A stretch of 50,930 nt of DNA from Methanolobus vulcani. GTDB taxonomy: Archaea; Halobacteriota; Methanosarcinia; Methanosarcinales; Methanosarcinaceae. The DNA lies in contig NZ_VIAQ01000014.1 of NCBI RefSeq assembly GCF_006546655.1, positions 1-50,930 of the forward strand. The letters run 5' to 3'. Made by a program: the position numbers and the translations under genes. Of the stretch, positions 1-8,546 are shown in pieces (the first letter of the stretch is position 1; each line of letters starts with the position of its first letter). The notes under the pieces were generated by a model, which was given only the letters and a program-made list of their open reading frames with translations, searched no databases and was not told the origin of the DNA.

Positions 1-104
1 GTTAATCTGAATCCTCTATAGAATAAAATATTAAATTTATTCACATTAAAAAATAAGCAGTGATTTATATAATAATACATACATGTAATTTGATAGTAGT
101 ATTG

Positions 105-139
105 AAAATCCATCTAGTAGGCCATAATGATGGATTTTT
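105..139 (+). terminator. Perfect 10-bp stem-loop followed by T run
   Basis: AAAATCCATC at 105-114 pairs exactly with GATGGATTTT at 129-138 around a 14-base loop, and a short T run follows. It could be the terminator of a gene lying before the window, or a leader hairpin of the kinase gene at 197. The T-rich 3' arm favours a terminator. Confidence 0.5.
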
Positions 140-178
140 CCTTATAGAAATCCAAATCATCAGGAAAAAAGGATTAGT

Positions 179-189
179 GGGGGGGGGGG
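179..189 (+). repeat. Homopolymer of 11 G at the ribosome binding site
   Basis: Eleven consecutive G residues end seven bases before the ATG at 197, which is exactly where a Shine-Dalgarno sequence is expected. No other such run was noticed in this AT-rich window. It either serves as the ribosome binding site or lengthens the spacer. Slippage would change its length, as would sequencing error. Confidence 0.85.
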
Positions 190-196
190 AATTATT

Positions 197-3100
197 ATGG
201 GAATAAATGAAAACGGATACAGGACATTATTTGACAATGCCCATGTCATTATGTTACTCATGGACCCTGATAATCTTGATATTGTTGATGCAAACCATGC
301 TGCCTGTGAATTTTACGGATGGAATTTTAAGGAACTCACTGGCAGGAATTTTTCCCAGATCACTTTAATGCCTGAGGATGAAATCTCAGCGGCAGTCCAA
401 AAGGCAATGAATGAAATACAAAATCACTTTTTCTTTAAACAGCGGATTGCCAGTGATGAAATAAGAGATGTTGAAGTAAATACATTTCCAACAAGCGTTG
501 AAGAAAAAAACCTGCTGTGCTCTATTATTCGTGATTTTACAGAACCAAAAGAAATTGAAGATAAATATGAAAAACAATTCCAAAACATTCAAAAACAACT
601 GCACACGTTTATAGATACTCTTCCTGATATAGTATGGCTTAAAGATATCAATGGTGTGTTCATCACATGCAATACTAAAATGGAACTATTGTTTAATGCA
701 CCTATATCAGACATCATTGGAAAAACCGACTATGACTTCCATGCTAAAGAGCTTGCAGATTTTTTCAGACAAAAGGATATGGAAGCATTAGAAGCGGGCA
801 GGCCTCTGGTTAATGAAGAAATGGTCACCTATGCTGCAGATGGACATATGGAATATCTGGAAACAATCAAAACTCCGATGTATGATTTAAGTGGGAATAT
901 TATAGGTGTATTAGGAGTTGGCAGGGATATTTCCAAAAGGAAACAAGCGGAAAAAGATCTGTTAGAAGAGAGTCAACGCCTTGAAAACATCATTGAGAGT
1001 ACAAATGTCGGAACATGGGAATGGAATGTTCAGACAGGTAAAACTTCATTCAATGAACGTTGGGCAGAGATAGTAGGATATACACTGGATGAACTGATAC
1101 CTCTTGATTTTCAGACATGGGAAGAACTTGTCCATCCGGAAGACGTGGAAAAAGCAGAGTTACTTCTTAAAAAACACTTTGCGAGGGAATTGGACTACTA
1201 TGAATGTGAAATACGTATGCTGCACAAAAATAGGGAATGGGTATGGGTACTCACCCGTGGTAAAGTAATAGAATGGGATGAAAATAGTAAACCACTTCTC
1301 ATGTATGGAACTCATGCCGATATCACCGAGAAGAAGAAAGCTGAAGCAAAGCTTGCAGAAGAAAACATCAGAAGACGTATTTTCTTTGAGCAGGCAAACG
1401 ATGGGATTGTTGTTATCAATCAAAATGGAAAAATTGTGGAAGCAAACCAGAAATATGCGGATATGCTTGGATATCCAATGGATGAATTACTCCAGTTACA
1501 CATATGGGATTGGGATAGATCATTAAATAGAGACAATCTAATTAAAGTAATTAAAACTAATGATAAATCGTTTACACATTTTGAGACAAAGCACTTCCGT
1601 AAAGATGGTAGCTCATTTGATGTGGAAGTTACTACTAACAATGCAATAATAAGCGGGCGGAATCTGGCATATTGCATCTGCAGGGATATTACTGAAAGAA
1701 ATAGAACTGCGGAAATATTAAAGCAAGCAGAGCAGAAATACAGGCAGGCACATGAAATTCTCCAGGAAGTTATAGAAAGTCCGAAAGATGTTGTTATATT
1801 TGCTCTTGATAAAGATTACCGATATATTGCATTCAATAAGAACCATCAAATGGCAATGAAAAGCATATGGAACGCTGATATCAAGATTGGTGCCTGTATG
1901 CTTGATTACATCAAACATTCTGCTGATTTTGAAAAGGCAAAACACAATTTTGACAGGGCACTTGCAGGCGAAGCTTTCACCCTTATTGAAGAATACGGCG
2001 ACTCTTTACTTGAAAGAAGATGGTATGAGACTGCCTATAGTCCTCTTGAGGATGACGAAGGTAATGTCATCGGACTTACTCTATTACTGACAGATATAAC
2101 TGAACGTAAAAAATCAGAGATGGAATTACTAAGGAAAGATATGCAACTGCGTGCAGCACAAAGTGTTGCAAATGTAGGAAGCTGGGAAATTAACCCGAAT
2201 ACACGAAAAGTCGATACATCGGAGGAAGCAAGGAAAATATACGGACTTGATGATGATAAGGAATATACTATTGCAGAGATCCGTGAAATGCCATTACCTG
2301 AATATCACCCTATGCTTGATGAAGCTATGACTAATCTTGTTCAGAAAAATCTCCCTTATGATGTTGAGTTTAAGATAAAAAGAAAAACTGACGGCCAAAT
2401 TCGTGATATTCACTCTGCTGCTGAATATTTTGCTGAAAGAAATGTGGTTATTGGAATGATCCAGGACATTACCGAGAGAAAAGAGACAGAGAGGAGAATT
2501 GCAGAAGAGATTAAACGAAGACGTCTCCTTATTGAAAATTCCAATGATGGTATAGTTATTCTGGACAAAAATAGCAAAATACTGGAAGCTAATAAAAAGT
2601 ATGCTGAGATGACGGGATATTCTCCTGATGAACTTCTGGAGATGAATGTATGGCAACTGGATGCCAAATGGACATGCGAAGAGATAACTTTTTTCTTCAA
2701 GAATTTCAAAGAAAGACCACAATATGTAGAGACAACTATTCGCCGAAAAGATGGGACTTTTATTGATGTGGAGATCAGTACCAGCATGGCAACTTTAAAT
2801 ACGGAAACACAAATTTTCTCCGTGTGCAGGGACATTACTGAACGTAAAGAAACGGAAGTGGCTTTACTTAGAGCTAAAGCCCTGGCTGAGGAGTCAAACC
2901 AGATAAAATCCGAGTTCATTGCCAATATGAGCCATGAGCTTCGCACACCACTTAATTCAGTAATTGGTTTTTCCCAGATGTTGAATGAACAAATATTTGG
3001 TGATATGAATGAAAAACAAATGCATTATGTTTCTAATATACAGAAAAGTGGCAAGCATTTGTTGGAACTTATCAATGACATTCTTGATATTTCAAAAATT

Positions 3101-3592
3101 GAATCCGGCAATATGGAATATACACCTGAAATAACAGATATCAGAGAAATAATGGATGAAATTATAGTGCTAACGGAACCTCTGGTTACAGATAAGCATA
3201 TTGATTTTGAAACCAACAGTGAATTCGATAAGCTGGAAATAAATGTCGACAGAATGAAAATCAAACAGATCATGTTTAATCTTCTTAGCAACGCAATCAA
3301 ATTTACTCCTAAAAATGGGAAAGTGTGGTTTGATTCTAAAATAATCAACGGAAATGTCCAGATATCTGTATCCGACAATGGTATTGGAATTCCTTTGAAT
3401 GAACAAAAAACTATTTTTGACCCATTCAAGCAAGTAAGTTCATCAAATAACCGCACTCATGGAGGAACAGGACTCGGGCTTGCAATTGTTAAATATTATG
3501 TAGAAATGCATTCAGGGGATATTTATGTTAAAAGTGATGTTGGCAAAGGAAGCACGTTTACGTTCATTATCCCAATTGACCCAGGGAAATGA
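197..3592 (+). CDS. Seven-PAS soluble sensor histidine kinase
   Basis: This is a cytoplasmic signal-transducing histidine kinase of 1131 residues with no membrane segment. Seven PAS/PAC modules follow one another from about residue 8 to 885, most ending in a DITERK-type PAC motif. A HisKA domain follows, with phosphoacceptor His at about 913 in SHELRTPLNS, and then an HATPase domain with NLLSNAIKF (N box), DNGIGIP and GGTGLGLAIVK (G boxes). The stimulus is unknown; PAS domains in this family bind ligands, haem or flavin, but no cofactor can be assigned here. The HisKA and ATPase region is closely similar to the kinase at 5672, and PAS2 closely matches PAS2 of the kinase at 8547, so the three are related by duplication. 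No response regulator is nearby. The start is the ATG just after the poly-G tract. Confidence 0.95.
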   Translation: MGINENGYRTLFDNAHVIMLLMDPDNLDIVDANHAACEFYGWNFKELTGRNFSQITLMPEDEISAAVQKAMNEIQNHFFFKQRIASDEIRDVEVNTFPTSVEEKNLLCSIIRDFTEPKEIEDKYEKQFQNIQKQLHTFIDTLPDIVWLKDINGVFITCNTKMELLFNAPISDIIGKTDYDFHAKELADFFRQKDMEALEAGRPLVNEEMVTYAADGHMEYLETIKTPMYDLSGNIIGVLGVGRDISKRKQAEKDLLEESQRLENIIESTNVGTWEWNVQTGKTSFNERWAEIVGYTLDELIPLDFQTWEELVHPEDVEKAELLLKKHFARELDYYECEIRMLHKNREWVWVLTRGKVIEWDENSKPLLMYGTHADITEKKKAEAKLAEENIRRRIFFEQANDGIVVINQNGKIVEANQKYADMLGYPMDELLQLHIWDWDRSLNRDNLIKVIKTNDKSFTHFETKHFRKDGSSFDVEVTTNNAIISGRNLAYCICRDITERNRTAEILKQAEQKYRQAHEILQEVIESPKDVVIFALDKDYRYIAFNKNHQMAMKSIWNADIKIGACMLDYIKHSADFEKAKHNFDRALAGEAFTLIEEYGDSLLERRWYETAYSPLEDDEGNVIGLTLLLTDITERKKSEMELLRKDMQLRAAQSVANVGSWEINPNTRKVDTSEEARKIYGLDDDKEYTIAEIREMPLPEYHPMLDEAMTNLVQKNLPYDVEFKIKRKTDGQIRDIHSAAEYFAERNVVIGMIQDITERKETERRIAEEIKRRRLLIENSNDGIVILDKNSKILEANKKYAEMTGYSPDELLEMNVWQLDAKWTCEEITFFFKNFKERPQYVETTIRRKDGTFIDVEISTSMATLNTETQIFSVCRDITERKETEVALLRAKALAEESNQIKSEFIANMSHELRTPLNSVIGFSQMLNEQIFGDMNEKQMHYVSNIQKSGKHLLELINDILDISKIESGNMEYTPEITDIREIMDEIIVLTEPLVTDKHIDFETNSEFDKLEINVDRMKIKQIMFNLLSNAIKFTPKNGKVWFDSKIINGNVQISVSDNGIGIPLNEQKTIFDPFKQVSSSNNRTHGGTGLGLAIVKYYVEMHSGDIYVKSDVGKGSTFTFIIPIDPGK

Positions 3593-3604
3593 TTGATTAC
3601 AATA

Positions 3605-4450
3605 TCACATTGATATAAGAACAATAGCTGTAATTGAAGCTATCACTCCTACCCATTGACGCGGAGCAAGCTGTTCTTTTAAAATAATGCATGCCAGTAA
3701 TACTGTGACTGCTGGGCTTAATGATGAAAGAATTGTGGCTACATCCAGCCTTCCTGCTACAGAAGCCAGAGCAAAGAGGACAACACCTCCTGTATTTAAT
3801 ATTCCTGCAAGGATCACTAGCAGAAATGCATCAGATGTCGGTTTACTGGAAGCCTTTGTTAACATCATAAATCCTGTGAGCATGATAAGTGCTGTTATTC
3901 TTGAAAATGTCAATGGCCAGTAAATTCCAGTGGAACTGAATTTGTCAATGGATATAAAAAACAGGCCGAACAATATACCTGCAACTGCTATGTATTCTAC
4001 ATCTTTGTTTTCTAAGTTTAATCCTGCATTCATTCTGACAATGAACCATATGCCAATGAGTGCTAAGATAAAACCCGCAATTTTAAATGTGTCAGGAATT
4101 CCTTCATTTATAGCGGAATAAATTACAGGTATAATTATCGCTATTATGGCAGCCAGTGTAACAACGATGCTCATTTTTCCCCTGGCCATACTCATATAAA
4201 GTAAAATAAGTCCTGAGGCTCCGAAAAATCCTGCGAGGCCACCCCACATGAGATTGTTCAGTGAAGGTAGGTTCTCTGAAAATGCTAATGCAAGAACCGG
4301 AAACATAATTATGCCTGTTAACTGTGTGGCCATTACAGCAGAATAGGCATTTGTCCTCCTGGTAGCACATCCACCTACAAAATCTCCGGCACCCCATGAT
4401 AATGCGGCTAAAAGCGCAAAGACATTTGCGAGATTGTCAACTAAGAGCAT
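3605..4450 (-). CDS. EamA/DMT-family membrane transporter
   Basis: This 281-residue polytopic membrane protein has about ten hydrophobic segments arranged as two EamA repeats, the usual size and shape of drug/metabolite transporter superfamily exporters. The N-terminal ALLAALSWGAGDFVGG segment and the C-terminal VLLACIILKEQLAPRQWVG motif are typical of the family. Substrate cannot be read from the sequence; family members move amino acids, nucleotide derivatives or other small metabolites. The ATG at 4450 is preceded by CCGGAG at a suitable distance. The gene is convergent with the kinase before it, with only 12 bases between the stops. Confidence 0.9.
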   Translation of the reverse strand: MLLVDNLANVFALLAALSWGAGDFVGGCATRRTNAYSAVMATQLTGIIMFPVLALAFSENLPSLNNLMWGGLAGFFGASGLILLYMSMARGKMSIVVTLAAIIAIIIPVIYSAINEGIPDTFKIAGFILALIGIWFIVRMNAGLNLENKDVEYIAVAGILFGLFFISIDKFSSTGIYWPLTFSRITALIMLTGFMMLTKASSKPTSDAFLLVILAGILNTGGVVLFALASVAGRLDVATILSSLSPAVTVLLACIILKEQLAPRQWVGVIASITAIVLISM

Positions 4451-4620
4451 TTTGTTTCTCCGGTAATTCCCAGAATGATCGTTTTGTATATTATGTTTAG
4501 GTTTGTAGATGGAGAATAAGAAACATTAGAAGCATTTAGATATAAAGATCTTGAACTTATATCCTTATTAGCATCAAAATATTTGATGTATGCTTTTAGA
4601 AATTAATAAAAAGAAGTAGT

Positions 4621-4640
4621 AAGAGAATGATCATTCTCTT
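4621..4640 (-). terminator. Perfect 20-bp palindrome at the end of a small ORF
   Basis: AAGAGAATGATCATTCTCTT is its own reverse complement. It touches the stop codon of the 44-residue minus-strand ORF at 4640-4774, so it may be that gene's terminator or a dyad operator. There is no clear T run after it on the minus strand. Confidence 0.45.
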
Positions 4641-4774
4641 TATTGCAAATATTTAGTAGATGTCTTACGCCCACATTTTGGACAATAATATAGAACATTA
4701 GACTGGATTCTCAGACGTTTCAATGGAATTTTGCAATGAGTGCATAATTGGTATTGAATACTTAACAATTGCAT
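4640..4774 (-). CDS. Tiny two-knuckle zinc-ribbon protein (44 aa)
   Basis: Translating the minus strand from the ATG at 4774 gives 44 residues with two CxxC knuckles, CTHC at 11-14 and CPKC at 31-34, separated by 16 residues and followed by a basic tail (GRKTSTKY). This is the spacing of a rubredoxin-type or zinc-ribbon fold and is unlikely by chance in an AT-rich gap. Such mini zinc ribbons are common in archaea and often bind nucleic acid or protein partners; the role here is unknown. The ribosome binding site is weak. A 20-bp palindrome abuts the stop. It lies alone between a transporter gene and a gene remnant. Confidence 0.6.
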   Translation of the reverse strand: MQLLSIQYQLCTHCKIPLKRLRIQSNVLYYCPKCGRKTSTKYLQ

Positions 4775-4953
4775 TTATTTCTACCCCGTTCCCGTATAAT
4801 TATAGTTAACTCCTATAAAGCAAAATCATTAGCTATTACAATACTAATTGTTAGTATTACCTCATATAAGTTATGCCCTATAGAAATGTTCGATAGTATG
4901 AAGTAATTTACATGTGCAAATAGCGTTTCAGTGATTTTGCCTGTATAACCCGT

Positions 4954-5133
4954 GGATTTATCTGGAAATATACGGATGAAGACAAGGTAGATGGTTTCAG
5001 AAAAGCTTTCAAGTTACAGGAACATGTAAGTCCCCTTGGATTTGTACCTATTGGATATTCTGCACAGAAAGCTGAGCCATAGGATAGGTATATGGAAGAA
5101 AAGGTATACTACAACTCATACGATAAAAAATAA
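4954..5133 (+). pseudogene. Nitroreductase-family C-terminal remnant
   Basis: One reading frame gives about 59 residues resembling the C-terminus of nitroreductase-family flavoproteins, including HVSPLGFVPIGYSAQKAEP, then an in-frame TAG at 5080-5082, then DRYMEEKVYYNSYDKK and a TAA stop. The family usually has about 170-200 residues. Neither the FMN-binding N-terminus nor a start codon is visible before 4954. The remnant is therefore both truncated and interrupted. It lies directly before the small monooxygenase-like gene at 5162. Confidence 0.65.
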
Positions 5134-5161
5134 TGACTATTTTTAGTATCAGGATGATTAC

Positions 5162-5452
5162 ATGACAATCAAAGTCGTTGCAAAGCACTATGTTAAACCT
5201 GAAAAGGTAGAAGATTATATTGGTTTAAGCAAAAAATTGGTCAAAGAGACATTGAAAGAAGAAGGCTGCATTGAATATGGTCTTTATCAGGATTCAAAAG
5301 ATCCACTAGTCCTGACCATGATCGAGGAATGGGAAGATAACAATTGTCTGGAAAGACACTTTGATTCTGCGCATTTCAAAGAGATAGTTCCTTTGACAAC
5401 AGAGTGCTTTGAAAAAGAAGTTGAGATAAATATTTACAATAAAATTGTGTGA
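5162..5452 (+). CDS. ABM-domain protein (putative quinol monooxygenase type)
   Basis: This 96-residue protein has the antibiotic biosynthesis monooxygenase (ABM) dimeric alpha/beta barrel pattern: an N-terminal strand (TIKVVAKHYVKPEKVEDYIG), a helix with KKLVKETLKEEGCIEYGLYQD, the LTMIEEWED strand and the LERHFDSAHFKEIVP helix. The length and motif order match YgiN-like proteins, which can oxidise quinols or simply bind small ligands. The substrate is unknown. AGGATG lies a few bases before the ATG. A nitroreductase remnant sits upstream, so the pair may once have formed a small redox operon. Confidence 0.85.
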   Translation: MTIKVVAKHYVKPEKVEDYIGLSKKLVKETLKEEGCIEYGLYQDSKDPLVLTMIEEWEDNNCLERHFDSAHFKEIVPLTTECFEKEVEINIYNKIV

Positions 5453-5671
5453 CACTTTACGGCCACTTTACATATGAAGTAAAAGATCGTATAAGTATCG
5501 CAACAAACATAAAATTATCCTCCCCATTCTTTTTTAACCAATTGAAACTAATTCAATTAGATTAATTATATATAACTTAATTCTCTATTGAGAGAGAATC
5601 TTGCGCAGAAGTTAACAAATTGGGTAGCATACCTAAAACTCGTTTTCTAAAGTTCTCAGTTAAGAGGGATT

Positions 5672-8368
5672 ATGAAAAATAACAACATGCCTTCCAAAAG
5701 CATCCTGGATGAAATAAAACCAGACTATGCTCAATTGCTTAATAACAATAATGCTGTTATGTTTTTTATTGATCCTGAGAGCCTGCAAATCATTAATGCA
5801 AACAATGCTGCTTCTAATTACTATGGTTGGTCATGTGAAGAACTCAGACAAATGAGAATAAGCCAAATAGACATTTTGTCTGAAGAAGAAATAAGATCTG
5901 AATTCTCAAAAGCGACAAAATTGGTAAAAAACAACTTTACTTTCAAGCACCAACTGCAGAACCATGACATCCATGATGTGGAAATTTGCGCAGTACCTAT
6001 CAACACTGAAGAAAAAAATTATCTTCTCCTCACAGTCTATGATATAGCTAAAACAAATGAAAGTGAAAAGGGGTCACATCTTCCGGATAAATCGACTAAA
6101 AATTATTACAGATACACTTTGAAGAAATTAAAAGCATTATTTGACAATGCTATCATTGGAGTATCCGTCCAAAAAATGATTTTTGATAAGAGTGGCAAGC
6201 CAATAGATTATGTATTTTTAGAAGCGAACAACGCATTTGAGAAATACACTGGACTGAAAGTAAACGATATTATTGGAAAACGTGTTACCGAAATTCTTCC
6301 AAGTATTGAAGAAACCTCCCTAATCGAAACCTATGGAAATGTTGTCCTAACAGGTACCCCTATTAATTTTGAAACATTCTATCCAGAATTAAATAAGCAT
6401 TATAATGTTCATGCTTATAAAGTTGATAAAGATTGTTTTACATCCGTTTTTCAGGATATTACTAAACATAAAGAAGCAGAAAACGCTATTCTGGAAAGAG
6501 AGGAACAATATAGAGCGCTTTTCACAGAAGCACCGATTTCAATAATTATACATGACATTGAGAGCGGTGAGATCATCGATGCCAATCTTAAAACCTGTGA
6601 GATGTATGGTCTTACTTCACTTGAGGAACTAAAAGCAAATGACTTCTGGACGAATCCTCCATATTCCTTTGAAGATGCACTGAGATGGATACATAAAGCT
6701 GCAGCTGAAGGAACTCAGGAATTTGAATGGTTGAACAGAAAGGTAACAGGAGATACTTTTTGGGAGCATGTCCGATTAAGCCCTGTAACCATCAACGGTG
6801 TAGAAATGGTTATGGCGGCAACAATTGACATAACCGAGCGCAAGAAGACTGAAGAGACACTTAAAGAAAAGAGTACCGAACTGCAGAAAAGCTATGAAAG
6901 ATTTCGGGTAGCAGTGGATGGTTCACAGAATGGAATATGGGACTGGGACCTGTATACCAATGAAATATATTTCTCGCCCAGATGGAAGGCAATGGCCGGT
7001 TATGAGGACCATGAACTCCAAAACAAATTTTCGATATTTAAACACATGATTCATCCTGATGACAGAAAGAAAGTGATGAATCGCCTTGGAAAATACCTGA
7101 AAGATGAAATATCCGATTATGATCTTGAATTCCGCTTACGCCATAAGAATGGAAATTATATATGGGTACTGTCAAGAGGAGCAGCTCTGAGGGACGAGAA
7201 CGGATATCCTTACAGGATGGCAGGTTCACTCACTGATATCACTGAAAGAAAAAGAGCTGAAGAAAAAATAAAAGAAGAAACTCTCATGAGGCGTATCCTC
7301 ATTGAGCAGTCTCAGGATAGTATCGTTATCATTAACCAGAAGGGAGAGGTTGTAGAGGCAAACCAGAAATCTGCTGATATGCTTGGATATAGCATGGAGG
7401 AATTCCTCAAGTTACATGCCTGGGATTGGGAAGCCAAATTAACACGTGAAGAAATACTTGAAATACAAGAGAATATTCCTGATAAACATAGTACGTTCTT
7501 TGAGACATGCCACCTACATAAAAATGGGACTATTCTTGATGTGGAGCTCAGCGCAAACACAGCTATTCTAGGTGATCAAAAACTTACATTTGGCGTGTGG
7601 AGGGATATTAGTGAAAGAAAAAGAGCCGAAAAAGAATTGGTAAACTCCAAAATAGAGGCTGAAAATGCAAACCAGATAAAATCTGAATTCCTTGCAAACA
7701 TGAGTCACGAACTTCGCACACCACTTAATTCAGTTATCGGTTTTTCCCAGATATTGAATGAAAAAATAATGGGAGATCTTAATGATAAGCAAATGCGATA
7801 TGTTTCTAATATACTGAAAAGCGGCACTCACCTTTTAGATCTGATCAATGATATTCTTGATATTTCAAAAATAGAATCCGGCAACATGGAATATGCACCT
7901 GAGATAATAGATATCAGAGAAGTAATGGATGAGATCATTGTACTAACGGAACCCCTGGTCAAAGAGAAGAATATTGATTTTGTAAGCCGCAGGGATTTCG
8001 AAAAACTAGAAGTAAATGCTGACAGAATGAAAATCAAGCAGATCATGTTTAATCTTCTTAGCAATGCGATCAAATTTGCACCTAAAAATGGAAAAGTGTG
8101 GTTCGATTCTAAAGTAATGAACGAAAATGTTCAGATATCTGTATCCGACAATGGTATTGGAATTCCTCTGGATAAACAAAAAACTATTTTTGAACCTTTT
8201 AAGCAAGCAAGTTCATCTACAAGCCGTACTCATGGTGGAACAGGACTTGGACTTGCAATTGTTAAACATTATGTAGAAATGCATTCCGGAGAGATTGCAG
8301 TTGAAAGTGAAGTTGGTAAGGGAAGCACTTTCACTTTTACAGTGCCAATTGATCCGAGAAATGATTGA
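5672..8368 (+). CDS. Five-PAS soluble sensor histidine kinase
   Basis: This 898-residue kinase has no membrane segment. Five PAS/PAC modules span roughly residues 20-125, 150-265, 275-390, 405-525 and 530-650. They are followed by HisKA (phosphoacceptor His about 679 in SHELRTPLNSVIGFSQ) and an HATPase domain with NLLSNAIKF, DNGIGIP and GGTGLGLAIVK. The first PAS, the last PAS and the whole kinase core are near-copies of those in the kinase at 197, while the middle PAS modules differ. This shows duplication followed by exchange of sensory modules. GAGGGA before the ATG supports the start. The gene stands alone with no receiver protein nearby; the signal sensed is unknown. Confidence 0.95.
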   Translation: MKNNNMPSKSILDEIKPDYAQLLNNNNAVMFFIDPESLQIINANNAASNYYGWSCEELRQMRISQIDILSEEEIRSEFSKATKLVKNNFTFKHQLQNHDIHDVEICAVPINTEEKNYLLLTVYDIAKTNESEKGSHLPDKSTKNYYRYTLKKLKALFDNAIIGVSVQKMIFDKSGKPIDYVFLEANNAFEKYTGLKVNDIIGKRVTEILPSIEETSLIETYGNVVLTGTPINFETFYPELNKHYNVHAYKVDKDCFTSVFQDITKHKEAENAILEREEQYRALFTEAPISIIIHDIESGEIIDANLKTCEMYGLTSLEELKANDFWTNPPYSFEDALRWIHKAAAEGTQEFEWLNRKVTGDTFWEHVRLSPVTINGVEMVMAATIDITERKKTEETLKEKSTELQKSYERFRVAVDGSQNGIWDWDLYTNEIYFSPRWKAMAGYEDHELQNKFSIFKHMIHPDDRKKVMNRLGKYLKDEISDYDLEFRLRHKNGNYIWVLSRGAALRDENGYPYRMAGSLTDITERKRAEEKIKEETLMRRILIEQSQDSIVIINQKGEVVEANQKSADMLGYSMEEFLKLHAWDWEAKLTREEILEIQENIPDKHSTFFETCHLHKNGTILDVELSANTAILGDQKLTFGVWRDISERKRAEKELVNSKIEAENANQIKSEFLANMSHELRTPLNSVIGFSQILNEKIMGDLNDKQMRYVSNILKSGTHLLDLINDILDISKIESGNMEYAPEIIDIREVMDEIIVLTEPLVKEKNIDFVSRRDFEKLEVNADRMKIKQIMFNLLSNAIKFAPKNGKVWFDSKVMNENVQISVSDNGIGIPLDKQKTIFEPFKQASSSTSRTHGGTGLGLAIVKHYVEMHSGEIAVESEVGKGSTFTFTVPIDPRND

Positions 8369-8392
8369 TTGTCATTTTCTCAAAATGCTTTA

Positions 8393-8412
8393 ATATATAT
8401 GTACATATATAT
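8393..8412. repeat. 20-bp perfect AT palindrome
   Basis: ATATATATGTACATATATAT is self-complementary and lies 24 bp after the stop of the kinase at 5672 and about 135 bp before the next kinase. Being made mostly of TA steps, it could be a promoter element for the gene at 8547, a dyad operator or simple low-complexity sequence. Confidence 0.4.
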
Positions 8413-8546
8413 CCATCTATATTCTGACATTGTCATGCTTGCACTTGCATATAGTAATCTTTTTTTATAACTATGATAAATATTATTGTGGATAATGACC
8501 TTTTTGTATACACAATTTGAATGCAGAGTCTGTGTGAGGCAGATGA

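Larger units (their letters stand above)
1..196. other. Intergenic leader of the first kinase gene
   Basis: No gene is visible here. The stretch is AT-rich, with a TATA-like string near 65-75. It holds a perfect 10-bp inverted repeat (105-138) and an 11-base G run just before the first gene, both listed separately. Confidence 0.6.

Noticed and set aside
2410-2946. 178-codon minus-strand frame
   Set aside because: Shadow of the PAS kinase gene; no independent evidence.
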